60,093 nt of DNA, taken from contig NZ_JACHKT010000033.1 in the NCBI RefSeq assembly GCF_014204325.1, forward strand, positions 1-60,093. Direction: 5' to 3'. Each line of letters begins with the position of its first letter. Positions within the stretch are counted from its first letter, which is position 1. The stretch comes from Arcicella rosea. Lineage in GTDB: Bacteria > Bacteroidota > Bacteroidia > Cytophagales > Spirosomataceae. The position numbers and the translations under genes were made by a program. The notes beneath the pieces were generated by a model. That model had not been told where the DNA came from. It saw only the letters and a list, made by a program, of their open reading frames with translations, and made no database searches. This document shows, piece by piece, positions 35,161 to 47,566 of the stretch.

Positions 35161-37344
35161 CATAATCAAAATCATCACCACCTTCTCTGGCTGATTTTTA
35201 ATATCAATGGTTGCTTTATCGCCGTAAACAATTTTTAGTTTTTCTTTAATACTTCGTAAACCAAAGCCTCCGCCAAAGGATTCGCCAAAATCTGGGCCGT
35301 TATCGTGGATTTTTATTAAAATATTTTGTTCTTCTTCGGTAATCTTAACAGAAATAATTCCTGCACTGGCAATTTTTGAAATACCATGTTTGATAGCGTT
35401 TTCTACCAGAGGTTGTAACAAAAATCGAGGAATTTTTTCTTCCAAAATACTTTCTTCACAATCAATGGAATAGGTTAAACGATGTCCAAAACGTACTTCT
35501 TCAATGGTTAAGTAAGCTTTAATGATTTCTAACTCATCTGCCAAAGTATGAAAATTCTCTTCGGTGCGTCCTGTTGTGTAGCGAAACAATTTTGATAATT
35601 GAATCGTCATTTCTTCGGCTTTATCAGGTTTATCATGAATCAATCCTGCAATGCTATTCAAAGAATTATACAAAAAATGCGGATTGATTCGAGCTTCTAA
35701 AGCATCTAATTGTGCTTTAGATTTTAGTTTTTCTAAATTCAATAATTGATACTCCTGTTCTGAAATTTTGCGAGTAATACTTCGTGTTTTGAGCCAATAA
35801 AAAAGATAAGCCCAACTAATCAATACAGGAAGAATAAAGTAAAAATAAAAAGCTGCCGTTTTGTTAAGCTCCCACAAATTATTGCCTATATCTTGCCAAA
35901 TAAGCGTTGAATGAAAAAGATTACCAAAAAGTAAAGAACAGCCCATTAAAGGGAAAATCTTCACCCAATCAATAGGAATTCTATTTTCTATAAAGTTTAA
36001 AAAAACATAAATCGCTGCACAGGAAGCTAAAGCACTCATTAAAGTTAGGTAGAAAATATTTTGATAAATATTGGTAAAATCAATGGGTAGATGACTGATT
36101 TTTAAGGTAAAAAAAATAACACAAGTAAAAGCGTAACCCACCAACAAACAAAAAACAACACTAAAATAAATATCATACGAAGGCTTTAACACAAATTCGT
36201 GTTCATTTTTATCAAAAGGTTTATTGGCGACTGGTGGTTTTATTTTGGAAAAATTAGGGCTTTTTTTTTCCTCGTTTTGCTGAAATACTTCTTTCGGAGT
36301 ATTTGGCTTATTGGGTTGATAAGTATTACTAAAAATACTGTTTGTAATATCAATTTTGCCTGCTAAGGTTTTAATAGTTACGTTTGCTCCACCGCCATTC
36401 AATTTTCCTCTGATACTTTGCTTGGTTTGATAACCCGAAAAATCAGTAAACATGGGCGTATAAACTCGACTGGCGGAGGCTTCTAAATCCATTGGTTGTT
36501 CGAGCGGAAGAGCAATTTTAATATTTCCACCTGCGGTATCAAACCATGCGTACTGATTGATTTCATTTACTTCTGCTTTGATATTTCCGCCTTTGGTGCT
36601 TGCTCCGATATTTCCATTTACATTTTTCAAGTAAATGTTTCCTCCAGCAGTATTACACTCTAAAAAGCCATTCACATTAAAAGCTTCGATATTTCCGCCC
36701 CAACTTGAACAATGAATTTCGCCTTCGTGGTTTTGGATATACATATTTCCGCCTTTGGTATCAATGTTAATATCTGCTTTATTGGCAGCCACAAAGATGT
36801 TTCCACCCATTGTTGAAGCGTTGATTTTACCTTCGCATTCTAACAAATGGATTTTTCCACCCATTGTTTTGCCTTCAACATTTCCTTTGGTTTGTTCGGC
36901 AGAAATATCTCCGCCCCAAGTAGAAAAAGCATGATTACCTTCCAGTTTTTTCAAAGCAACTTTTCCGCCATACGTTTTTGAATAACTATTTACCGTAGCA
37001 GGCAAGTAAATTCTGAAAGAAGTAGTCTGGAAATTAAACCAATTATAGACGTTAAAATAATCGGGTTTTGAAGAAATCATCAGCGTATCGTCCACAACGT
37101 TCATCAATAAATTGTGTGTGTCGAAATCAAATTCCAACAAAGGATCTTTGATGATAAAAAAAGTAAACACACTTCTCACAGTAGCAAATACTTCTACTTT
37201 GATGCTGTTTTCTTCATGTCCAATCAATTCGATATTGCCAGAGAAATTTTTGAGATGAAGATTCTTTATGCCTTCAACTTCATACGTCTTTGTGATGACA
37301 GGTTTGATATAGTCCATAGTTATTATCGGAAAAAGCACAAGCAC
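35155..37344 (-). CDS. LytS-type sensor histidine kinase with an N-terminal DUF4097-like beta-solenoid
   Basis: 729 residues. Residues about 120-335 form a beta-strand repeat with Gly-Gly pairs at 126, 144, 162, 180, 198, 216, 234, 252 and 272, an 18-residue period (each GG followed by N/K/D-I). Four membrane helices lie near 391-413, 427-452, 462-484 and 498-520. The His_kinase domain has phospho-acceptor His556 in RINPHFLYNSLN, the N-box LVENAIKHGI and ATP-lid GGGFGLRSIKEKL. No signal peptide is evident, so the solenoid is predicted cytoplasmic. An alternative start at 37317 removes MLVLFPIIT. Partner: the LytTR regulator. Confidence 0.9.
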   Translation of the reverse strand: MLVLFPIITMDYIKPVITKTYEVEGIKNLHLKNFSGNIELIGHEENSIKVEVFATVRSVFTFFIIKDPLLEFDFDTHNLLMNVVDDTLMISSKPDYFNVYNWFNFQTTSFRIYLPATVNSYSKTYGGKVALKKLEGNHAFSTWGGDISAEQTKGNVEGKTMGGKIHLLECEGKINASTMGGNIFVAANKADINIDTKGGNMYIQNHEGEIHCSSWGGNIEAFNVNGFLECNTAGGNIYLKNVNGNIGASTKGGNIKAEVNEINQYAWFDTAGGNIKIALPLEQPMDLEASASRVYTPMFTDFSGYQTKQSIRGKLNGGGANVTIKTLAGKIDITNSIFSNTYQPNKPNTPKEVFQQNEEKKSPNFSKIKPPVANKPFDKNEHEFVLKPSYDIYFSVVFCLLVGYAFTCVIFFTLKISHLPIDFTNIYQNIFYLTLMSALASCAAIYVFLNFIENRIPIDWVKIFPLMGCSLLFGNLFHSTLIWQDIGNNLWELNKTAAFYFYFILPVLISWAYLFYWLKTRSITRKISEQEYQLLNLEKLKSKAQLDALEARINPHFLYNSLNSIAGLIHDKPDKAEEMTIQLSKLFRYTTGRTEENFHTLADELEIIKAYLTIEEVRFGHRLTYSIDCEESILEEKIPRFLLQPLVENAIKHGISKIASAGIISVKITEEEQNILIKIHDNGPDFGESFGGGFGLRSIKEKLKIVYGDKATIDIKNQPEKVVMILIMK

Positions 37345-37386
37345 AATTTTCAGTATTTACAAAGAGTACTTGATGCTAGTTTAAAT

Positions 37387-37575
37387 TTAATGAATCGTTA
37401 TTTTAAAACCATCACTTTTGAAATTTGAGCTAATCAATTCAAAATTCTTTGTTGTGATTTCTGATTCAAAACAATCAAAGATTACTTCATTTTGAAAAGT
37501 AATTCCGACAAATCCAGTTTTAGTCAGGATGAAATTTGTTTTTTGAAGGATAAAGAATTTTATAACATCATTCAT
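37387..37575 (-). CDS. Possible small protein upstream of the kinase
   Basis: 62 codons (MNDVIKFFILQKTNF...), 42 bases upstream of the kinase on the same strand. No recognised domain. Its composition is coding-like rather than low-complexity, but it is short, so it may be spurious. The remainder of the 400-base gap to the beta-galactosidase gene shows no other feature. Confidence 0.25.
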   Translation of the reverse strand: MNDVIKFFILQKTNFILTKTGFVGITFQNEVIFDCFESEITTKNFELISSNFKSDGFKITIH

Positions 37576-37742
37576 TTAAACTGCTTCAATGAACAAGAAA
37601 ATATTAGAATAATAATATTTATCGAAAAAATGGAGTATAAAAGCATACTTCCTTGCATCTAATAAATATAAGCACTTTGGCTAAACCTTTTTTAGGAAAT
37701 GAAATCATAAATAATAATAAATAAAATAACTAGACAAAATAA

Positions 37743-40855
<3,113 letters not shown>

Positions 40856-40856
<1 letters not shown>

Positions 40857-40904
40857 ACTTTAGGACTTTAGGACTTTAGGACTTTAGGACTTTAGGACTT
40901 TAGG
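40856..40904. repeat. 8-bp tandem repeat (GACTTTAG), six copies
   Basis: Exact GACTTTAG units start inside the beta-galactosidase stop codon and run to the terminator. Being an exact 8-bp repeat, it should mutate by slippage. Confidence 0.85.
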
Positions 40905-40909
40905 AACAA

Positions 40910-40949
40910 AAAAAATCCCGAAAGTGAATGGTTCACTTTCGGGATTTTT
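40910..40949. terminator. Terminator after beta-galactosidase
   Basis: AAAAATCCCGAAAGTGAA / TTCACTTTCGGGATTTTT, an 18-bp perfect stem with A and T flanks; serves both convergent genes. Confidence 0.9.
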
Positions 40950-40986
40950 ATGTTTGAGTATTTTATGAAGCTGAAAATCTAATTGC

Positions 40987-41253
40987 TCAAATCTCATTGC
41001 TTTTAGCCGCATTAAGCTTTTCAGCTTTAGCAATGTCTCTTAAACTTTTCATGTAAAGTAATTCTACTTTCGTTCTTGCCCAAGGTGTTTTTCTGAGAAA
41101 AGACAAACTTGATTTTACGTTTGGGTCATAATTAAAACAACGAATATTGATTAATTCTCCTAATTTTTCCCAACCGTAATAAGCCACCAAATGGTTCACG
41201 ATATTTTCTAAGGTTACTCCATGTAATGGATTATTTTTTTGTTTGGTTTCCAT
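40987..41253 (-). CDS. VF530-family DNA-binding protein (DUF2132)
   Basis: 88 residues with the full family pattern [56 protein letters not shown]530-type proteins are small helical proteins with a proposed double-stranded-DNA-binding role. A short Lys/Ala-rich tail follows. Single gene with a word-repeat hairpin upstream. Confidence 0.9.
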   Translation of the reverse strand: METKQKNNPLHGVTLENIVNHLVAYYGWEKLGELINIRCFNYDPNVKSSLSFLRKTPWARTKVELLYMKSLRDIAKAEKLNAAKSNEI

Positions 41254-41265
41254 ATTCTTATTTTT

Positions 41266-41353
41266 GGTCTGCTATCGGCTATCAGTCGTCGGGTTTCAGT
41301 AATTGTAAAAACAACCGAAAGCTTATAGCCGAAAGCCGACGACTGAAAGCCAT
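41266..41353. repeat. Word-repeat hairpin (TCGGCTATCAGTCGTCGG words)
   Basis: The left arm TATCGGCTATCAGTCGTCGG pairs with the right arm CCGACGACTGAAAGCC, plus further AGCCGAAAGCC words. It lies in the 115-base gap between VF530 and DUF4249 genes. Confidence 0.6.
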
Positions 41354-41367
41354 ATTAAGCTACAAAT

Positions 41368-42294
41368 CTAATCATTAAATTCTTTCACTGCTTTATTTTT
41401 ATCTATCGTTACTTCAAATGAAGTAACGGCAGAAGTTCCAAACCAACCCGCAGCTTTCTTTTTTGAGCTTGAATTAACATTAATCACATTACAAGGAATT
41501 CTAGCCGCAGGTGTAGCAAACAAGCCTGAATTATTTAATTCTGTTCGCAACTGTGTCCAAAAATCAAAATGGGCTTCTGTAATAGAACTTAGTTCTACCT
41601 TCAATTTATCATTTTCAGCATATAATTCTGGAGAAATAGCACGACGAAGTGGTAAAATAAACATCAGTCCATCGCCAACACTACTTTTATTCAAAAGTGC
41701 ATCATAAGCAATAACAATATTTTCTGCTCCGCTGAACAACTTTCCATTTTTATATACTTTTACACGATAGCAGTCCCCTACTCCCACAAAGTCTTTAGCA
41801 TAAAAATTAGCATCGTAGCCTTCCTTGGGTTTGTCATCACCTGTTTGATTTAAGTTAGGACTATCTTCATACTTATAAACGATAGAATCAATTTTAGGAA
41901 CTCTTTTCAATTCTGATACTGCTTGAAAGGTCTCTCCTTCTGCTTCTATTTTTAGAGTATAAGTTTTACCGATAGTACCCATTTTTTCTGTAGTACTCGC
42001 AGGAGACCAAACATACTTTCCTTCGTTTTTTAAGTCTTTAAACTCATAAACTTTTCCCGTATTATCGGTTACTTTGACTACAGCGTTTGTAATAGCTCTT
42101 GGCGTTGTGCTACTACTCAATAAAGCTTGAGATTCACTCAATTTAATAACTTGTTCGCCAGCAGCATCTGTTATTGTTCCTTCTATTACCAAATACTTTT
42201 CAGTTTCAGGAACATTTAAGTTTATGACATCCTCACAACTCATCAGTGACATGCCAATAAATAAGGAAAATATAGTTTTAATAATTGATTTCAT
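41368..42294 (-). CDS. DUF4249 outer-membrane-associated lipoprotein
   Basis: 308 residues. Lipoprotein signal with lipobox SLMSC (Cys20), then EDVINLNVPETEKYLVIEGTITD, the standard DUF4249 opening. Beta-rich, with the family landmarks VKVTDNTGKVYEF, YTLKIEAEGETFQAVSELK and the FDFWTQLRTELNNSGLF end. DUF4249 proteins are encoded next to TonB receptors in Bacteroidota. Here the receptor gene lies 26 bases upstream in the same operon, so a surface substrate-capture role is likely. Confidence 0.9.
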   Translation of the reverse strand: MKSIIKTIFSLFIGMSLMSCEDVINLNVPETEKYLVIEGTITDAAGEQVIKLSESQALLSSSTTPRAITNAVVKVTDNTGKVYEFKDLKNEGKYVWSPASTTEKMGTIGKTYTLKIEAEGETFQAVSELKRVPKIDSIVYKYEDSPNLNQTGDDKPKEGYDANFYAKDFVGVGDCYRVKVYKNGKLFSGAENIVIAYDALLNKSSVGDGLMFILPLRRAISPELYAENDKLKVELSSITEAHFDFWTQLRTELNNSGLFATPAARIPCNVINVNSSSKKKAAGWFGTSAVTSFEVTIDKNKAVKEFND

Positions 42295-42320
42295 GATTGA
42301 TACTTTTAAAATTTCGTTAT

Positions 42321-44717
42321 TTAGAATTTAAAATTGTACGTTACTGATGGAATAAATGAACCAATAATTGATAAACGTACAGCTTCATTCTGAACGACAC
42401 CCACTTGCGACTGTGCCGATTCTTCTTTTGGTCTTGTATAAATTGAGAATGGATTTCTGCGATTATATAAATTGTACACAGAAAAAACCCATTCTGATTC
42501 GCCTTTTCCGAATAGTGCTTTTTTATTCTTTTTAGTCGCTGATATATCCAAACGATGATAAGATGGCACTCTCACGTTTCCTCTTACGCCATTATCAGTT
42601 ATCCCAATCGGCAAGCCTTCATAGTAGCCTTGTGCTTTTCCTAAAGAATACGGAACACCTGAAATATAAGCAAAGTTGGCACCGAAACTCCATTTTTTAT
42701 TGACTTCGTATTGAGCCACAACATTCAAAGTATGAGTACGGTCATAACGATTCGGATACCAATCACTATTATTCAATCCTTCTACCAAACGCTCTGTTCT
42801 TGCCAAAGTATAACTTACCCAACCTGTCAATTTACCTTTGTTTTTCTTCCCGTATAATTCTAAACCGTAAGCACGACCTTTTCCAAACATCAAATCTTTT
42901 TCAAATTCAGGATTCAAAAACAAATCTGAACGGTCGGCATAATCAATCTGGTTCTGTAAATCTTTGTAATATACTTCTACTGAAGTTTCATATTCATTCT
43001 CTCCGAGGTTTTTGAAAAAGCCCAAAGCAACTTGATCAATTAATTGAGGCTTGATATTATTAGTACTTGATGTCCAAACATCTAATGGCGTTGATGCCGC
43101 AGTATTTGACATTAAGTGAATATATTGAGCCATTCGGTTATAGCTTGCTTTAATAGAACTGCTCTCGCTAGTTTCCAATTTCATGCTAAATCTTGGCTCA
43201 AAGTTCTGATAACTTTGTAATACTTTATTCGGGTCGTTTGGTTTGGTGTTGATGTCATAACCAGAAGGAAATTCATCAGAAATTCCAACTTTTACTCTTT
43301 CATAATATACATCTTCTTTGCTGGTATAATCATATCTTGAAAAACGAATACCATATTGTAAAGATAATTTTGAAGAAACTTTCATTTCATTTCCTACATA
43401 AGCAGAATACTCTACCGCATTTTTAGGAGCAGAACCAAAAGTACGCTTATCTCCGTTTGAACTTGCTGTTGCCGAACCTGGCGTAAAATCATAATTCAAT
43501 ACTTGTCCACCAAAAGTCAAAGTATTTTCAGGATTGATATAATAAGTAAAATCAGGTTTGAAACTTAGATTTTCGATATTAGAAGTCCATCTGAAAGCAT
43601 TATTAGGGCGTTTGTTAGCTAAATCAGAATCCAGTAAGTAATCGTAATTACTGTAAAAAGCCGTGGCATTCAAGAATAACTTCGAGCTAAATACATGGTT
43701 CCAACGAGCAGAAAGTGTACTGTTACCCCAGTTAAAGCCAAAGTCATTTCCAAAAACATCTCTACCAAAATAACCAGAAAGGAAAACTGTATTATTTTGA
43801 TTGATGTTATAATTTACTTTGGCTGTTAAATCATAAAAACTGAATTTTGAATCGGCATTATCTCCCGTTAAAAATGGCTTTGCCAAAACATCAATATAAG
43901 AACGACGAGCCGCTACAATAAACGAAGCTTTGTCTTTTACAATAGGTGCTTCAATTGAAAGTCGGCTGAATATTGCTCCAATACCTCCATTAATTTCAAG
44001 CTTTTTGGCATTCCCTTCTTTCATTTTTACATCTAGAATTGATGCCCCACGTCCACCATATTGAGCAGGGATTCCACCTTTGATGAGCTTCACATCCTTC
44101 ACAGCATCTGGATTAAAAATAGAAAAGAAACCGAAAAGGTGCGAAGAATTATACACTGGAGCATCATCCAAAAGAATCAAGTTTTGGTCAACTCCACCTC
44201 CACGCACGTTGAAACCACTTGCACCTTCGCCAACGGTAGAAACACCCGGCAATAACTGAATAGCACGCACCAAATCTACCTCGCCTAACAAAGCAGGGAT
44301 TTTCTTGATGGTCTTCATGTCTATTTTATTGACAGACATTTCTATCGCCTGAACGTTGTCGTCTTCACGTTTAGCATTCACAACAACTTCTGCTAATTCC
44401 TGACCATCTTCTTGCACCTCTACGTTCAAAGTAACATTTTGGTCGATTAATTTGATGTCTTTAATCGATTTACGATAGCCAACTGAGCTAATTATTAACG
44501 AGTAATTGCCTTTAGGAAGTGTTAAAGAATAAAAACCGTAGGTATTTGTGGTAGTACCTGTCATTAATTCCTTTACAAAAATGGATGCGCCAATCAAGCC
44601 TTCGCCATTTTTATTATCTTTTATGTAGCCACTGACAGTTAATTTATCAGACTGGGCAAACATTTCAAACGGTAAAATTAAGAGTATCAGTAAGGATTTT
44701 CGAATAAGGTTTATCAT
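42321..44717 (-). CDS. TonB-dependent receptor with carboxypeptidase-regulatory-like domain
   Basis: 798 residues. Signal peptide MINLIRKSLLILLILPFEMFAQ. CarboxypepD_reg-like domain about 25-115 (VSGYIKDNKNGEGLIGASIFV, LPKGNYSLIISSVGYR). Plug about 120-220 with LLGEVDLVRAIQLLPGV and GFNVRGGGVDQNLILLDDAPV. Barrel ends VTYNFKF with an aromatic last residue. The pairing with DUF4249 and the short barrel differ from SusC/SusD; it imports an unknown ligand with its lipoprotein partner. First gene of a two-gene leftward operon. Confidence 0.95.
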   Translation of the reverse strand: MINLIRKSLLILLILPFEMFAQSDKLTVSGYIKDNKNGEGLIGASIFVKELMTGTTTNTYGFYSLTLPKGNYSLIISSVGYRKSIKDIKLIDQNVTLNVEVQEDGQELAEVVVNAKREDDNVQAIEMSVNKIDMKTIKKIPALLGEVDLVRAIQLLPGVSTVGEGASGFNVRGGGVDQNLILLDDAPVYNSSHLFGFFSIFNPDAVKDVKLIKGGIPAQYGGRGASILDVKMKEGNAKKLEINGGIGAIFSRLSIEAPIVKDKASFIVAARRSYIDVLAKPFLTGDNADSKFSFYDLTAKVNYNINQNNTVFLSGYFGRDVFGNDFGFNWGNSTLSARWNHVFSSKLFLNATAFYSNYDYLLDSDLANKRPNNAFRWTSNIENLSFKPDFTYYINPENTLTFGGQVLNYDFTPGSATASSNGDKRTFGSAPKNAVEYSAYVGNEMKVSSKLSLQYGIRFSRYDYTSKEDVYYERVKVGISDEFPSGYDINTKPNDPNKVLQSYQNFEPRFSMKLETSESSSIKASYNRMAQYIHLMSNTAASTPLDVWTSSTNNIKPQLIDQVALGFFKNLGENEYETSVEVYYKDLQNQIDYADRSDLFLNPEFEKDLMFGKGRAYGLELYGKKNKGKLTGWVSYTLARTERLVEGLNNSDWYPNRYDRTHTLNVVAQYEVNKKWSFGANFAYISGVPYSLGKAQGYYEGLPIGITDNGVRGNVRVPSYHRLDISATKKNKKALFGKGESEWVFSVYNLYNRRNPFSIYTRPKEESAQSQVGVVQNEAVRLSIIGSFIPSVTYNFKF

Positions 44718-45265
44718 AGACTGAAATTGGAAATGTGAAATTTAATATTTGGATATATGTTAGTACTTTTGAAACGCAAGAAATCAATTTTAGTTTTTAG
44801 TTTTGAAAGTATTAAAATTTAGTCTTCTTTTTAGAATTTCAAGGAAATACTAAAACACAAATTTCTGATTTACTTCTCATTATAAAAAAACATTCAACTA
44901 TTCTCTAGAAATTATCAATTTTATCGTAAAGAAACGCTGCATAAATTCTCTTTAATTTATTTTAGAAACGCTTACAAACTCATAAAAATATCGCTTTTCA
45001 AAAAGGTTTTATAAAAGAATAGCTAAACCAATTCATTTGAATAATACAAAATTACTTCTCTTTATGAAGAAAGAAGCAGAAGTATATGATGAGTGGCAAT
45101 TTATTTATTCTGACAGCCAAAAGAAGCTCTACCCCTACACATAATGATAAATTAACAAAAGCAATTAATTAATTTAACATATCGGAAACATATTGCCGAA
45201 CAATACTTTTAATTTCAAATAATAATTGTATCTTTGCAAAAATATCAGTAAAATAATTCTGAAAT
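44718..45265. other. 550-base AT-rich divergent intergenic region
   Basis: It holds the promoters of the leftward receptor operon and of the rightward HTH gene (TATCTTTG at 45239). No RNA gene or repeat family seen; short frames on the minus strand are not protein-like. Confidence 0.45.
45239..45246 (+). promoter_or_regulatory. Bacteroidota -7 element for the HTH gene
   Basis: TATCTTTG, 20 bases upstream of the ATG at 45266, implying a very short leader. Confidence 0.5.
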
Positions 45266-45472
45266 ATGAATCTCGAACAATTAGGCAGTGTTATCCGTGA
45301 GAGAAGAAATACTCTTTCTCTTAGCCAAGAAAACCTTAGTGAAAAAAGTGATGTTGCTATCAAAACCATTCACTCAATCGAATTAGGTAAGGCTAACCCA
45401 TCAATAAAAACACTTAATAAAATCTTGGATAATCTAGGGTTAGAGGTAATTGTAGTTAGTAGAAAGGAATAA
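45266..45472 (+). CDS. Small XRE-family helix-turn-helix regulator (HipB-like)
   Basis: 68 residues, entirely one HTH_3 domain: LGSVIRERRNTLSLSQENLS, then VAIKTIHSIELGKANPSIKTLNKI and LDNLGLEVIVVSRKE. The form matches antitoxin-like HipB/y4mF regulators, but no toxin gene follows; the next gene is nagB-type. It may be a solo regulator or the survivor of a TA pair. Confidence 0.85.
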   Translation: MNLEQLGSVIRERRNTLSLSQENLSEKSDVAIKTIHSIELGKANPSIKTLNKILDNLGLEVIVVSRKE

Positions 45473-45556
45473 AATTATTATCATTATTAGTGTTTTTAAC
45501 ACGAAACAAGCCATAAAATATCATACAAATCTTTCTAATTTTCAAATTGATTTAAC

Positions 45557-47458
45557 ATGGAACAAGCCATTAGTTACGAACGTATTCCAACTATTATTTA
45601 TGCTGATTCTGATGCTGCATCTCGGGCAATTGCTCATGAAATTGCTGGCATTATTCGTCAAAAAAGTATTGAAGGCAAACCCGCAGTTTTAGGTTTAGCT
45701 ACGGGTTCTTCTCCTAAAAAAGTTTATGCGGAGCTTATCAGAATGCACCGTGAAGAAGGTCTAAGTTTCCAGAATGTAGTTACTTACAACCTTGATGAGT
45801 ACTATCCGATGCAACCAGATTCTGTACAGAGTTATGTACGTTTCATGCGTGAACAACTTTTTGACCATGTTGATATTCCTTCAGGTAACTGGCATTTACC
45901 AGACGGAACTTTGCCGCTCGAAAAATTAGCAGAGTTCTGTAAAGATTATGAAGCACAAATTGAAAGATACGGAGGTCTAGATTTTCAATTACTGGGTATC
46001 GGTAGAAACGGACATATCGGTTTTAATGAACCGGGTTCGTTGATTAACTCAAGAACTCGTTTGATGACACTTGATTTAACTACCCAAATTGATGCCGCTG
46101 GCGATTTTGGTGGTTTAGCAAAAGTTTCAAAGAAAGCTATCACAATGGGTGTCCAAAAAATCATGGAAGCCAAACGTGTAGTTTTATTAGCTTGGGGTGA
46201 ACACAAAGCAACCAACGTTGCTCGTGCTGTTGAAGGCTCTGTAAGTTCAGATGTTCCAGCATCATATTTACAATTGCATGAAAATGCTAGTTTCGTTATT
46301 GATACTTCGGCTGCTTCGCAATTGACAAGATTGAGAACGCCTTGGATGGTGGACGCTGTGAATTGGGACAGACCAATGATTAAAAAAGCCGTTATTCATT
46401 TAGCATTGACAGTTAATAAACCTGTTTTAAAATTGACCAATTCAGATTATAACGAAAATGGTCTTTCAGATTTATTGGCTTTATACGGACAAGCTTACGA
46501 TATCAACATTGAAGTTTTCAATTATTTACAACATAGTATTACTGGCTGGCCAGGAGGAAAACCAAATGCGGATGACTCTAACCGACCAGAACGTGCTTAT
46601 CCAGCTAGAAAGAAAGTAATTATTTTCAGTCCACATCCAGACGACGATATTATTTCAATGGGTGGTACTTTCCAACGTTTGCATGACCAAGGTCATGATG
46701 TACATATAGCCTACCAGACTTCTGGAAATATTGCCGTTGCCGATGATGAAGCATTGCGTTTTGCTGAATTTGTGGTTGATTTCAATGAAAGATTTGAAGC
46801 AAATAATGCAAAAGCTAACCGTATTTATCGTGAAGCAGCTAAATTCTTAAAAGCGAAAAAAGACTCTGAAATTGATACACCAGAAGTACGTTATATCAAA
46901 GGTTTGATTCGTAGAGGTGAAGCCAAAAATACTTGCCGCTACGTAGGCATCAAAAAAGAAAATATTCACTTTTTGGATATGCCTTTTTATGAAACGGGCA
47001 CTGTTCAGAAAAATCCAATTGGCGAAGCAGACGTAGAAATTGTATTGAATTTGATTGAAGAAATTCAACCACATCAAATCTATGCCGCTGGCGATTTAGC
47101 CGACCCACATGGCACACACAAAGTATGTTTGGACGCTATCATTCAGGCAGCACAGAAATTGAAACACCGTGAGTACATGAACAATTGTTGGATTTGGTTG
47201 TATAAAGGTGCTTGGCAAGAATGGGATATCGACCAAATCGAAATGGCTGTACCGATGTCACCCGACCAAGTATTGAAGAAACGTTATGGTATTTTCAAAC
47301 ACCAATCACAAAAAGATGGTGTTCCTTTCCAAGGTTCTGACGACCGTGAATTCTGGCAACGTGCTGAAGATAGAAACAGTAACACTGCCAAACTTTATAA
47401 CAAACTAGGTTTAGCAGAATACGAAGCAATGGAAGCTTTCGTAAGATGGAAGTTTTAA
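45557..47458 (+). CDS. Glucosamine-6-phosphate deaminase-like / PIG-L (LmbE) deacetylase fusion
   Basis: 633 residues. N-terminal NagB domain 15-280 with GLATGSSPKKVY, VVTYNLDEYYPM, and GIGRNGHIGFNEPGS; E. coli NagB has Asp-Gly-His at RNGH, here Asn. The C-terminal PIG-L/LmbE domain starts near 350 with KVIIFSPHPDDDIISMGGTF (zinc-binding HPDD) and has AGDLADPHGTHK. Bacteroidota have this two-domain form. A substrate that is deacetylated, then deaminated (GlcNAc-type), fits, though the order and substrate are inferred. A terminator follows. Confidence 0.92.
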   Translation: MEQAISYERIPTIIYADSDAASRAIAHEIAGIIRQKSIEGKPAVLGLATGSSPKKVYAELIRMHREEGLSFQNVVTYNLDEYYPMQPDSVQSYVRFMREQLFDHVDIPSGNWHLPDGTLPLEKLAEFCKDYEAQIERYGGLDFQLLGIGRNGHIGFNEPGSLINSRTRLMTLDLTTQIDAAGDFGGLAKVSKKAITMGVQKIMEAKRVVLLAWGEHKATNVARAVEGSVSSDVPASYLQLHENASFVIDTSAASQLTRLRTPWMVDAVNWDRPMIKKAVIHLALTVNKPVLKLTNSDYNENGLSDLLALYGQAYDINIEVFNYLQHSITGWPGGKPNADDSNRPERAYPARKKVIIFSPHPDDDIISMGGTFQRLHDQGHDVHIAYQTSGNIAVADDEALRFAEFVVDFNERFEANNAKANRIYREAAKFLKAKKDSEIDTPEVRYIKGLIRRGEAKNTCRYVGIKKENIHFLDMPFYETGTVQKNPIGEADVEIVLNLIEEIQPHQIYAAGDLADPHGTHKVCLDAIIQAAQKLKHREYMNNCWIWLYKGAWQEWDIDQIEMAVPMSPDQVLKKRYGIFKHQSQKDGVPFQGSDDREFWQRAEDRNSNTAKLYNKLGLAEYEAMEAFVRWKF

Positions 47459-47476
47459 TATTAAAATTCATCAGTA

Positions 47477-47512
47477 AAAGGTTGGCAAATTCATTTTGTC
47501 AACCTTTTTATT
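47477..47512 (+). terminator. Terminator after the NagB-LmbE gene
   Basis: AAAAGGTTG / CAACCTTTT stem with T-tract. Confidence 0.75.
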
Positions 47513-47566
47513 TTTATATCGAAGCCTCGATAAATTTTATTAATTTGAAAATCTAAAAACTAAACT

